DNA from: Pelagihabitans sp963710535 | GTDB taxonomy: Bacteria > Bacteroidota > Bacteroidia > Flavobacteriales > Flavobacteriaceae | Assembly (NCBI GenBank): GCA_963710535.1 | Contig: CAVQAW010000007.1 | Location: 248,001 to 312,000 of the forward strand | DNA length: 64,000 nucleotides | Reading direction: 5' to 3' | Shown: one piece after another, positions 26,471 to 35,130 of the stretch | How the letters are laid out: each line of letters opens with the position of its first letter | Numbering within the stretch: the stretch's first letter is position 1 | The notes under the pieces: model-generated | Told to the model about the DNA's origin: nothing | Seen by the model: the letters and a program-made list of their open reading frames with translations, nothing else | Databases searched by the model: none | Made by a program: the position numbers and the translations under genes

Positions 26471-27499
26471 CTAGTTTTGATGTTGGTGCTGGGTGCTATA
26501 ATGGGCTTGCAAAAGGTCTTCGGCATAGTCATTGCCAAGGTCCCTGACAACGGTGTGCACGTGGTTCGCGTTGTTCTGGATATTGTCATATTCGATCAGC
26601 AACATGGGCCCTTGGATGCGATAATATTGGGCGATGCCCTCCCGTTGGCCACCGGCCCATGCGAAGCTCAGGTTTTCCAAGCCTGCTTTTATGATTTTGG
26701 CCCTAAAGGTTTCTGAAAATTCGAAGATGTAATTACCGATGTACACATTCAACAAATCCATAAAAATATCTTTTTGGGCATCGTTCAAATCACCATAACC
26801 GATGCCAATCTTTTCTACACCTTCCACTTTTCTTTTGTTCTCTGTAATGATTTCGGCGGGCGCTTCATCCGAGAATTTGGCCAGCTTGAGTTGGTCGTTG
26901 GTCAATGAATTGACAAGCGCGAATCCCAATTCCGACTCCTTTTTCAGCACCTGCTTGCCTCGTTGCAGGTCAATTTTTACAATTGCGGGATTGGTACCCA
27001 TAAATGAGGGCGTAGCCGAAACAATCTTCCCTTGATCGGAGGTAAAGTTCATGGAAAGATGGTGCCCTTCGAATCGCCACCCCCAGGGATTGGTCGATGA
27101 GGGCGTGCCGAATATGCAGAAATGATAGTTCAAGGGATCCCGTACGGTTCCATCCGGCATGTGAAATCCGGCCTCTTCGATGACGAGCAATACTTTTTCA
27201 AGCTCCCTGATATCCTGCGCCTTGGCATAGCCTTCTTTGCTTAAGGAAGCTTTTAAAAGATCGAGTGCTGCTTGTTTCTGCGTTTCGTTGAAGTCGTGAA
27301 AAGTTGGTCCTTTCCGTATCACGGGGATGTAGTTCATGTTGAAGCGTTCGGCATCATCCAACGAAAAAGTTGCCGCTGCCCTCAATTCGTTGGACAAGGT
27401 TCCAAGAAAGGCATTTGCCTTTTCAGAAAGATCTTGGGCCCCTAATCTTGCCAAGAACAAAAGGCACGTGGCGAGCAGTACTGTTTTTATGGAATTCAT
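26471..27499 (-). CDS. DUF3500 family secreted protein
   Basis: A 342-residue protein with a signal peptide (hydrophobic stretch ending ARLGAQ). Family DUF3500 has no established function. Visible signatures are RKGPTFHDFNETQKQAALDLL, the histidine-rich RFEGHHLSMNFT, and a C-terminal QHQHQN. The repeated use of His near acidic residues hints at metal binding, but no known catalytic motif is present. It lies between the TolB-like lipoprotein and the sugar isomerase genes on one strand with small gaps (57 and 5 bases), so it belongs to the same transcript. Confidence 0.8.
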   Translation of the reverse strand: MNSIKTVLLATCLLFLARLGAQDLSEKANAFLGTLSNELRAAATFSLDDAERFNMNYIPVIRKGPTFHDFNETQKQAALDLLKASLSKEGYAKAQDIRELEKVLLVIEEAGFHMPDGTVRDPLNYHFCIFGTPSSTNPWGWRFEGHHLSMNFTSDQGKIVSATPSFMGTNPAIVKIDLQRGKQVLKKESELGFALVNSLTNDQLKLAKFSDEAPAEIITENKRKVEGVEKIGIGYGDLNDAQKDIFMDLLNVYIGNYIFEFSETFRAKIIKAGLENLSFAWAGGQREGIAQYYRIQGPMLLIEYDNIQNNANHVHTVVRDLGNDYAEDLLQAHYSTQHQHQN

Positions 27500-27556
27500 C
27501 TTTATTCGATTAGGTATTGGTTTGCATAGGGTTAAAAAGTTTTGGTGAACAAGGAA

Positions 27557-29047
27557 TTATTTCAATCTATAACTAACAAAGGCAACCCGCTGACTATCGG
27601 GAGACCATGAGGGCACATTGATGGTGCCTTGCCCCCCAAAGAGCTTGGCCATAACCTGGATTTCCTTGGTTTCAATATCCATCAACCGCAACATTACATC
27701 TTTGTTGGGCGGATGGCTTCCAGAAGGCACGTCGGTGTTGAACGATACATATACGATCCATTTTCCATCCGGCGAAGGGTGGGCGAACCAATCGTTATAT
27801 TCGTCGGTCGTTACCTGTTCCTGATCGCTGCCATCAGGTTTCATCCGCCAAATCTGCATGGTCCCGGTCCTGTTTGAATTAAAGTAGATGTATTTGCCAT
27901 CAGGGGAATAATCCGGGCCATCATCCAGGCCTTCCGCCGTCGTGAGCCTGATTTCCTTTCCTCCCGCCACAGGAATGGTATAAATGTCGTAATTCCCATT
28001 CCGCTCGGCACAATAGGCCAATCTCTTTCCATCCGGTGACCAACCATGCCAGTAAGAGGGGCCAAGGGGCGTAATTTTTTTGGGAACCCCACCCGAAACA
28101 GGGAGGGTATAAATCAGCGATTTTCCGATCTCTGTCTGATCACTGATCACCATTTGGGTCCCATCAGGCGAAATTCCATGGTCGTTGTTGATCCGCTTTG
28201 CGAAATCTGTGGGAATCAATTGGGGTTGCCCTCCAGTGGCGGGAATTTTGTACAACAAACCGCCGCTATTATAGATCAAGGAATTACCATCAGGAGTCCA
28301 GTTTGGGGCCTCCAAGTGGCTTTGGGTATGGTATACCACCTTTCTGTCAAAGGAACTGATGGGGATGGTTTCCAAAGTGCTTTCCACTTTTTTGAGCGAA
28401 TCGGGAATTTGGGTAGGCGTTTCCAGCACTACATTCGAAAATTTAGCCGATTCAATAATTTCGGCATTGTGGGAGCATACGCCAAGACCTACATAAAATG
28501 GATCCTTGAAGGGCAATTTAAAGGAACCTCCTGAAGAAACCAATTTGCCATCGGCCAATGCAAGGCTCATCGATATATAGTCTCCTTCTTTCTCAATTCG
28601 AATCCGTTTTGGTTTGGCAATATTGGATTGGACTTCCCTGGTAGGACCCCCCGTAACCTCCCTGTACTGGATTGAGGTGAGTCCATCCCCGTGAACAACG
28701 GCATCGGCATAGGCCGAATTCGGCTCCAGGCCCTGCCTAACGATCAGACACGCCTTTCGATGTGGATCTCCCCCATCACTGATCCATTCTATATCGGCTG
28801 CCAAGGAAACGTTTCCGGACATTTTTTTCCAGACAAAATGGAACTCATCGGTATCGAACCACATATTGGCGCCACTGCCGTAAATGGCATAACTGCTATC
28901 CGCGGGACTATATTGCACGGACCCGGCCTGGGCTACCGCTCCAATATCTCCGTTGCCCTCAAAATACCCTAAATCGGGGGCGTTTTTGCAGGCGAAATAG
29001 CTTAAAAAAAGCGCTGAAAGCACATAATATTTGATCTGTGATTTCAT
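27557..29047 (-). CDS. TolB-like (PD40) propeller lipoprotein with N-terminal concanavalin-like domain
   Basis: A 496-residue lipoprotein (lipobox SYFAC). Residues about 25-210 are a DUF1349/laminin-G-like sandwich (WISDGGDPHRKACLIVRQGL, VYVGLGVCSHN-type core). Residues about 230-495 are PD40/WD40-like blades of the TolB type (NWTPDGNSLIYNS, YSPDGKYIYFNS, SWSPDSQRVAFVS). No catalytic site is visible, so it is more likely a binding or scaffold protein. It is the first gene of the minus-strand catabolic run, divergent from mazG across a 196-base gap. A similar propeller opens the fusion protein at 6-9 kb, at the other end of the same accessory block. Confidence 0.82.
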   Translation of the reverse strand: MKSQIKYYVLSALFLSYFACKNAPDLGYFEGNGDIGAVAQAGSVQYSPADSSYAIYGSGANMWFDTDEFHFVWKKMSGNVSLAADIEWISDGGDPHRKACLIVRQGLEPNSAYADAVVHGDGLTSIQYREVTGGPTREVQSNIAKPKRIRIEKEGDYISMSLALADGKLVSSGGSFKLPFKDPFYVGLGVCSHNAEIIESAKFSNVVLETPTQIPDSLKKVESTLETIPISSFDRKVVYHTQSHLEAPNWTPDGNSLIYNSGGLLYKIPATGGQPQLIPTDFAKRINNDHGISPDGTQMVISDQTEIGKSLIYTLPVSGGVPKKITPLGPSYWHGWSPDGKRLAYCAERNGNYDIYTIPVAGGKEIRLTTAEGLDDGPDYSPDGKYIYFNSNRTGTMQIWRMKPDGSDQEQVTTDEYNDWFAHPSPDGKWIVYVSFNTDVPSGSHPPNKDVMLRLMDIETKEIQVMAKLFGGQGTINVPSWSPDSQRVAFVSYRLK

Positions 29048-29220
29048 TTTGAAAGATATACGTTAGTCACCGCAATCGGTTCTAAAAGCAATAGGAAGGA
29101 TTTTGGTACTTAAATGTAACCAAAATTTCGTTAATCACTACTATAACGAGCCACGGATTGGCCTTGGGTTATCATTTGATCCGGGCACGATAAAAATATT
29201 CGACTAAAGCCGGGTATTTG

Positions 29221-29228
29221 TACTTTTG
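29221..29228 (+). promoter_or_regulatory. -7 promoter element for mazG
   Basis: TACTTTTG, a match to TAnnTTTG, 15 bases upstream of the mazG ATG at 29244. No clear -33 TTG at 19-21 bases. Confidence 0.5.
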
Positions 29229-29243
29229 TTCAAAACAACATTC

Positions 29244-30020
29244 ATGAACACTAGGGCAGCCCAACTAAAAGCTTTTGATCGATTGCTTACCATTATGGAT
29301 GAACTTCGTGCCCAATGCCCATGGGACAAGAAACAGACCATGGAAACCCTTAGACATCTGACGATCGAGGAGACCTATGAATTGGGCGATGCCATTCTTG
29401 ACAATGATTTGCAGGAAGTTAAAAAAGAGTTGGGGGATGTTTTGCTGCATTTGGTATTTTATGCCAAAATAGGCAGTGAGACCGATGCTTTTGATATTGG
29501 TGATGTGTGCAATACGATCTGTGACAAGCTTGTTCACAGACATCCGCATATTTATGGAGATGTGATTGTGGCCGACGAGGAAGAGGTGAAGCGCAACTGG
29601 GAAAACTTAAAACTGAAAGAGGGAAAAAAAAGTGTTTTGGAAGGCGTTCCCCAAGGTCTTCCCGCTTTGGTGAAAGCCAATCGCATTCAGGACAAGGTAG
29701 CGGGCGTCGGCTTCGATTGGGAGCAACCCGAACAGGTTTGGGAAAAAGTTCAGGAGGAATTAAAGGAACTGCAATTGGAAATCGATCAGGGCAATTCCGA
29801 AAAAATGGAAGCGGAATATGGCGATGTACTGTTTTCCATGGTGAATTACGCCCGATTTTTGAAAATCGATCCGGAAAACGCCCTGGAGCGTACCAATAAA
29901 AAATTCATCAAACGGTTTTCACATTTGGAGAAAAAAGCCAAGGAATCGGGAAAATCCTTAAAAGAAATGACCCTGGCGGAGATGGATGTATTCTGGAACG
30001 AGGCCAAATCACTGCCTTGA
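29244..30020 (+). CDS. mazG: Nucleoside triphosphate pyrophosphohydrolase MazG
   Basis: MazG hydrolyses NTPs and dNTPs to monophosphates, cleansing non-standard nucleotides and affecting ppGpp level. The 258-residue form has two MazG domains. The first has CPWDKKQT, EETYELGD (42-49) and ELGDVLLHL (62-70), the Mg-binding EExxE-12-28-ExxD pattern. The second has EYGDVLFSM and the conserved VKANRIQDKVAGVGFDW link. The ATG at 29244 follows a TAnnTTTG element; an in-frame TTG at 29226 overlaps that element and is unlikely. It is a core gene and stands at the right border of the accessory block. Confidence 0.95.
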   Translation: MNTRAAQLKAFDRLLTIMDELRAQCPWDKKQTMETLRHLTIEETYELGDAILDNDLQEVKKELGDVLLHLVFYAKIGSETDAFDIGDVCNTICDKLVHRHPHIYGDVIVADEEEVKRNWENLKLKEGKKSVLEGVPQGLPALVKANRIQDKVAGVGFDWEQPEQVWEKVQEELKELQLEIDQGNSEKMEAEYGDVLFSMVNYARFLKIDPENALERTNKKFIKRFSHLEKKAKESGKSLKEMTLAEMDVFWNEAKSLP

Positions 30021-30072
30021 TACCAATCTTTTGGGCTATTCTTGAAAATCCAACAAGCAGTTTCGGCCTGAT

Positions 30073-30573
30073 TTATTTATCGGCAGGCACGAATTTCAGG
30101 GCAACCCCATTGATACAATGTCTTTTTCCGGTGGTGTTTGGGCCGTCATCGAAAACATGTCCCAAATGGCCCCCGCAAACCGCACAATGTTCCTCGGTGC
30201 GTTTGTAGCCAATCTTGTAGTCTACATCATAGGCGACATTTCCCGGTATTTCCCTGTCAAAACTTGGCCAACCGGTGCCTGAATCGAATTTATGTTCGCT
30301 CTTGAACAGGGCAGTGCCACAGGCGGCACAAACGTAAACCCCTTTTTTCTTGTTATCGAGCAACTCACTCGAGAACGCATTCTCGGTCGCTGCCTCCCGA
30401 AGCACATAATATTGCTCTGTGGTCAACTGTTTCTTCCACTCCGCTTCTGTTTTGTTCACTTGATAAGGTGTTTGCACCGCCTCTGATTTTTCCACGGCCA
30501 TTTCCTTGTTTTGTGAATTCCCTTTGCATCCCGACAAAATGATGCAGAATACCAATACCAATTTCTTGATCAT
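30073..30573 (-). CDS. msrB: Peptide-methionine (R)-S-oxide reductase, lipoprotein form
   Basis: MsrB reduces methionine-R-sulfoxide in damaged proteins. The 166-residue protein has a lipobox (ILSGC, Cys16), so this copy works in the periplasm. Zn-binding pairs are Cys82/Cys85 and Cys130/Cys133, the substrate loop is GTGWPSFD (99-106), and the catalytic Cys is Cys153 in RHCINGVAL. The upstream part can be read in frame to 30660, but ATG 30573 starts exactly at the signal sequence. It stands alone on the minus strand between mazG and a collagen-like lipoprotein gene. A membrane electron donor for recycling is not encoded nearby. Confidence 0.94.
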   Translation of the reverse strand: MIKKLVLVFCIILSGCKGNSQNKEMAVEKSEAVQTPYQVNKTEAEWKKQLTTEQYYVLREAATENAFSSELLDNKKKGVYVCAACGTALFKSEHKFDSGTGWPSFDREIPGNVAYDVDYKIGYKRTEEHCAVCGGHLGHVFDDGPNTTGKRHCINGVALKFVPADK

Positions 30574-30701
30574 CCCAATTTTTTTTATTTTGTCGACACC
30601 TATTCGGGTTCCTTTCAAATGCATTCCATATTTTTTATCATCAAAAAACCCTGGCCGCATATCGCGGGCAGGGCTGCTTTGGTTTTTAAGGAGAAAATGG
30701 G

Positions 30702-31268
30702 TCAGTCCAACTTAAATTTTTGCACTTCATTTTCTTTCACGCCCAAGGCCTGCATCACCGATTCGATGTTTGATTTATCCAATTTTGAGCCCAACCCGAA
30801 CTCTGCCGGCAATATGGCTATTCGAAAAACCTGATTGTCGGTGTCCCCAGCTGGCAGGGTTGCCAAGTCGAAATCGGCTTCAAGGAAGAGGCTAACATCA
30901 AAAAAGGTGTAGTCGTAATTGTATTGCAACAATCCTTGATCCAATATCCTGGTTTGCGGCATCAACCGCCAAATATCCACAGGAACGCCACTGCCATCGG
31001 CGGTTTGGTCCCATAGCAAGTATACCAGTACCACATCGGTTTCGAACACTTCCACGGTCTGTGGGAATTCGTAGAAAATCGAATAATCGTTCTCCAGGGT
31101 AAAATCGCCCTCTATATCGATGACCTTGCCCAGTATATTAATGCCGTCTTGGCCGTCCTGGCCATCGAGGCCATCAAAACCATCAAAACCTGGAGGTCCT
31201 TGAGGCCCTTCACAGGAAATAAAAAACAGGGTTAATAATGTGCCTAAAATAAGTGTTGCTTTTTTCAT
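30702..31268 (-). CDS. Collagen-like lipoprotein of unknown function
   Basis: A 188-residue lipoprotein (lipobox FISC, Cys19). Straight after the lipidated Cys it has about seven Gly-x-y triplets (residues 21-42, GPQGPPGFDG then DGQDGQDG), a short collagen-like stalk. It continues with a globular domain of about 145 residues rich in aromatic and acidic residues (VVLVYLLWDQ, DVSLFLEADFDL). The start at ATG 31268 fits the signal peptide. This layout is common in Flavobacteriia, but I know of no proven function. The stalk likely holds the domain off the membrane. It is transcribed alone and is divergent from the glucan operon. Confidence 0.8.
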   Translation of the reverse strand: MKKATLILGTLLTLFFISCEGPQGPPGFDGFDGLDGQDGQDGINILGKVIDIEGDFTLENDYSIFYEFPQTVEVFETDVVLVYLLWDQTADGSGVPVDIWRLMPQTRILDQGLLQYNYDYTFFDVSLFLEADFDLATLPAGDTDNQVFRIAILPAEFGLGSKLDKSNIESVMQALGVKENEVQKFKLD

Positions 31269-31448
31269 AAGTATGAATTTAGTGAATTGGTGCCGATTAG
31301 TTTCGGTGTCTCCCAATTTGTTTTCAAAAAGCGTTCCAAAATTAATTTATGACAAAAATTAGTGCTGTCAAACCCGAAAATTATGATTCAAAGTATCCCA
31401 TCTTTGGGTTATTTTCCTATTTTTAACAAAACCAATCAATCAATAATT

Positions 31449-33386
31449 ATGCTGAAGCAACAGCGGGTGATCATTGAAAATGTCTCACCTCAGCTCCAAG
31501 GGGGAGCTTTTTTTATTAAAAGGGTAGTAGGGGAAGAGGTCCAGATTTTTGCCGATGTTTTTGGGGATGGTCATGACGTAATCCAAGTGGAGGTCGTTTA
31601 CAAACATGAAAAATCCAAGCAGTTCAGTACGGCAAGAATGGTTCATTTGGGCCAGGATGTCTTTGAAAGTGCCTTTACTGTAGAAAAACAGGGCTATTAT
31701 GATTACCAAATTAGGGGATGGATAGATCATCCGCTCAATTGGCAACATGGCATCATGGCCAAGCACAATGATGGGCAAGTGGTGACCAGCGAGTTGTTGG
31801 ACGGCATCCAGTATTTGGAATACCTTTTGAAAACGGTGCCGGCCAAATCGAAGCGGTACCTTGAAAGGGCGATCTTTACCTTTGGCAAAGAAGCACACTA
31901 CGATGAAGCGGTCGCGGAGGCCACTTCAGAGCACCTGCACCATCTTTTCCTTGAATTCCCGCAGCGCAGCTTGGCCAATACAAGTAAGATTTATCAGGTT
32001 TATGTCGATCGAAAAAAAGCGAATTTTAGCACCTGGTACGAATTTTTTCCAAGATCGGCCTCTTTGGAACAGGGCAAACACGGTACTTTCAAGGATTGTG
32101 AGCGACTCTTGCCAAGAGTCGCCGAAATGGGCTTCGATGTTTTGTACTTTCCACCCATCCATCCGATAGGGGAGGTCAACAGAAAAGGCAAAAACAATGC
32201 CACCAAGGCCAATGAGGGTGACTCCGGGGTGCCTTGGGCCATTGGATCTAAAAAGGGCGGTCATAAATCGATCCATCCCGAACTGGGAACCGAAGCAGAA
32301 TTCAAGGACTTGGTGGTGAAGGCCAAGAAAATGGGTATAGAGATCGCGATGGATCTTGCTTTTCAGGCCGCTCCAGACCACCCTTATATTTCGGACCATC
32401 CCGAATGGTTCAGAAAACGACCCGACGGCACGATCCAGTATGCCGAGAATCCGCCCAAAAAATATCAGGATATCGTTAATTTCTATTTTGAATCCCCTGC
32501 CTATAAATCACTGTGGGCCGAACTCTTGGAGGTTACACTCCATTGGGTCAAATGTGGCATCACCATCTTCAGGGTCGACAATCCCCATACCAAACCTTAT
32601 TATTTCTGGAGTTGGCTGATCGCAGAAGTGAAGAAAAAGTATCCCGACGTGCTCTTTTTGGCGGAAGCCTTTTCCAGGCCCAAGGTGATGCAGCAGCTTG
32701 CGAAACAGGGCTTTTGCCAATCCTATACCTATTTCACTTGGAGGGTGGGCAAACAGGAGCTCATCGAATACGTTACCGAGCTCACCCAATCGGAAATGAA
32801 GGAATATTACCGGCCGAACTTTTGGCCGAATACGCCCGATATTAACCCTTATCACCTTCAAGGGGCGAATGATGCCATGCATTTGGCGCGATATGCACTG
32901 GCGGGGACCCTTTGTGGCAATCTGGGTATCTATGGCCCTGTGTTCGAATATATGGTATCGGACGCCCTACCGGCAAGGGAAGAATACCTGAATTCGGAGA
33001 AATATGAAATTAAACATTGGGATTGGACCAAGGAAAACAAACTCACCTATGTGATCGGGCTGATCAACGCGGTTCGCAAGGAGCACCCATCTTTACAGCA
33101 AACGAACAATATTCGCTTCTGCAGGCTTGAAAATGAAAATCTCATTGCTTACCACAAATGGGACGACAGTCGATCCGACGAAACCCTGATCATTGTCAAC
33201 CTTGATCCGCACCATGTGCAGACAGGGTCGGTTCAATTGCCGATGGATGTTTTGGGCATGTACCACGGTCAGTCGATTCAGGTATATGATTTGATTACCA
33301 ATAATGGTTACATTTGGAACTCGGAATGGAATTATGTGGAGATCGGTCCCTCATTGCCTTTCCATATCTTTCACATCAGAAAATAG
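31449..33386 (+). CDS. glgE: Alpha-1,4-glucan:maltose-1-phosphate maltosyltransferase
   Basis: GlgE (GH13 subfamily 3) lengthens alpha-1,4-glucan using maltose-1-phosphate as donor, in the cytoplasm. The 645-residue protein has an N-terminal beta-domain (to about 110), a helical insert, and a GH13 barrel. The GlgE-specific catalytic region RVDNPHTKP carries the nucleophile Asp (about 375), and LAEAF the acid Glu (about 404); the phosphate-binding YAENPPKKYQDI loop is also seen. The start at ATG 31449 gives the family-like opening. A maltokinase gene follows two bases after its stop, making the donor for this enzyme. TreS, the usual maltose supplier, is absent from this window. Confidence 0.93.
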   Translation: MLKQQRVIIENVSPQLQGGAFFIKRVVGEEVQIFADVFGDGHDVIQVEVVYKHEKSKQFSTARMVHLGQDVFESAFTVEKQGYYDYQIRGWIDHPLNWQHGIMAKHNDGQVVTSELLDGIQYLEYLLKTVPAKSKRYLERAIFTFGKEAHYDEAVAEATSEHLHHLFLEFPQRSLANTSKIYQVYVDRKKANFSTWYEFFPRSASLEQGKHGTFKDCERLLPRVAEMGFDVLYFPPIHPIGEVNRKGKNNATKANEGDSGVPWAIGSKKGGHKSIHPELGTEAEFKDLVVKAKKMGIEIAMDLAFQAAPDHPYISDHPEWFRKRPDGTIQYAENPPKKYQDIVNFYFESPAYKSLWAELLEVTLHWVKCGITIFRVDNPHTKPYYFWSWLIAEVKKKYPDVLFLAEAFSRPKVMQQLAKQGFCQSYTYFTWRVGKQELIEYVTELTQSEMKEYYRPNFWPNTPDINPYHLQGANDAMHLARYALAGTLCGNLGIYGPVFEYMVSDALPAREEYLNSEKYEIKHWDWTKENKLTYVIGLINAVRKEHPSLQQTNNIRFCRLENENLIAYHKWDDSRSDETLIIVNLDPHHVQTGSVQLPMDVLGMYHGQSIQVYDLITNNGYIWNSEWNYVEIGPSLPFHIFHIRK

Positions 33387-33388
33387 TT

Positions 33389-35023
33389 ATGCCGAAGAAA
33401 AAGCAGGAAACCCTATTGCAACCCCCCTACGCCTTTGACGTGGGATGGGAAGCCCTGCTCGATGACCCGACCTTTATCAAGGTATTCCTTTCCGACGTCT
33501 TGGAAGATTATATCCTTAGGCAGCGATGGTATGGTGGAAAATCAAGCAAACTGAAATATATAGAGCTGCACCAGTATTTCGGAATACAACAACACGACGA
33601 GCTGTACTATGGCCTGCTCTTGGAAGTGAATTTCGAAGAGGCCTTTTACCAGCACTATTTCTTGCCGATCGCATTTGTTTCGGACGAAACTTTTGCACAA
33701 AAAGACCGGATATTGCCTTTAAGCATAAAAGGTCAAAGCGGTTTTATCATTGATGCCACAAATTTGGAGGCCTTCAGGAAGTTGGTGTTTGAACGTATTC
33801 TCACTTCCCTGCCCAACGACAAAACACCGGTACGGTACCATAAAAGCACCTTATTTACAGATACCGCTTATGTTTCATCCCGATTTATGGGGTTGGAGCA
33901 GAGCAACACTAGCATAATCTACAACGACAACTCGGTCATCAAGTTTTTCAGAAGGATTTACGCCGACAAGAATCCGGATTTTGAGATGAGCCAGTTTCTT
34001 TCGGAAAAAAAGGGTTTCAAAAACATCCCGGCCTACTTGGGAAGCATCAGTTTTATCGATAAAGACAACGACAATATTACCATTGCGCTGCTGCAACAAT
34101 TGGTGCCCAACCAGGGCGATGCTTGGGACTTCATGCTCAAGGAGGTCGACAAAGTGTTCCGTAATCTGGAAAACAAGCACATTCGGGTATCGCAACTGCC
34201 TACCACTAAGTTGTTCCAAAGGCTGCAAATCAAAGACGTGCCGCCCGAGATCATCGATTGGGCAGGGCTCAACATTTTTCTGAAGCTGCAGGTCATGGCC
34301 CGCCGCACCGCGGAAATGCATGTGGCCTTAGGGTCAGAATTTGAAGACACCGCATTTACCCCGAAACACTTCAATAGCGATTATGAGGTTTGGTTGAAAA
34401 ATCGATTGTTGTACCAATTCCAGAATCGTTTGAACAGTGTGGAGAACAACCTTCATAAGTTGGAAGGCAGGGCCGCCATTTTGGTCAAGGAGTTTTTGGA
34501 AAGGAAGAATGAGATCCGAAGGCGCTTCGTGGCCTTCGACTGGACAAAGCTTAAGGGAGAAAGAATCAGGGTGCACGGCGATTTTCATTTGGGCCAGATC
34601 TTGGTGAAGGATGATGATTTTTACCTGTTGGATTTCGAGGGTGAACCGGAGAGCACCATTCGCGACCGAAAGGTAAAACACCCGCCATTAAAGGATGTTG
34701 CCGGTATTTTCCGATCGTTCCACTATGCCATCTATGCCACTATTTTTAACAATGGAGACAAATACCCCTATTCGCAGGAAGAGCTTTTTATGGCGGGGGA
34801 GACGCTCTACAAATTCTTTATCGGGGTATTTTTGGAATCATATGTTACCTTAATTCAGGAAAACAACCTAAACATAGGGTACCATCAAGAGCGAATCTTT
34901 ATTCTAAAATATGGTATGTTGGAAAAGGCAGTTTATGAACTCGGGTATGAAATGAACTCCCGTCCCAGTTGGGCGGTAATTCCTTTGGAAGGCATTTTGG
35001 GGATTATAAATGATAAGAATTAG
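33389..35023 (+). CDS. Maltokinase (Mak/Pep2-like)
   Basis: Maltokinase phosphorylates maltose with ATP to give maltose-1-phosphate for GlgE. The 544-residue protein has the N-terminal cap segment LRQRWYGGKS typical of Mak. The C-terminal aminoglycoside-phosphotransferase-like lobe has the catalytic HGDFHLGQIL (about 395, Brenner motif) and DFEGEP (about 413, Mg binding). The last helix contains the family's RPSWAVIPLEGI. It starts at ATG 33389, two bases after the glgE stop, indicating translational coupling. In many bacteria this domain is fused to TreS; here it stands alone, so another source of maltose is needed. Confidence 0.92.
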   Translation: MPKKKQETLLQPPYAFDVGWEALLDDPTFIKVFLSDVLEDYILRQRWYGGKSSKLKYIELHQYFGIQQHDELYYGLLLEVNFEEAFYQHYFLPIAFVSDETFAQKDRILPLSIKGQSGFIIDATNLEAFRKLVFERILTSLPNDKTPVRYHKSTLFTDTAYVSSRFMGLEQSNTSIIYNDNSVIKFFRRIYADKNPDFEMSQFLSEKKGFKNIPAYLGSISFIDKDNDNITIALLQQLVPNQGDAWDFMLKEVDKVFRNLENKHIRVSQLPTTKLFQRLQIKDVPPEIIDWAGLNIFLKLQVMARRTAEMHVALGSEFEDTAFTPKHFNSDYEVWLKNRLLYQFQNRLNSVENNLHKLEGRAAILVKEFLERKNEIRRRFVAFDWTKLKGERIRVHGDFHLGQILVKDDDFYLLDFEGEPESTIRDRKVKHPPLKDVAGIFRSFHYAIYATIFNNGDKYPYSQEELFMAGETLYKFFIGVFLESYVTLIQENNLNIGYHQERIFILKYGMLEKAVYELGYEMNSRPSWAVIPLEGILGIINDKN

Positions 35024-35130
35024 GGCAAGCAAAGGAAATGACGGGCCCTCAATTAACGGCAATGGCCATATCCACTGCCAATGAGCGTCCTTAAAAACAA
35101 TTTAATCAAAACAGTATCAAACAGGAAATC

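Noticed and set aside
30021..30072. Possible terminator after mazG
   Set aside because: No stem with a T-run was found in these 52 bases.
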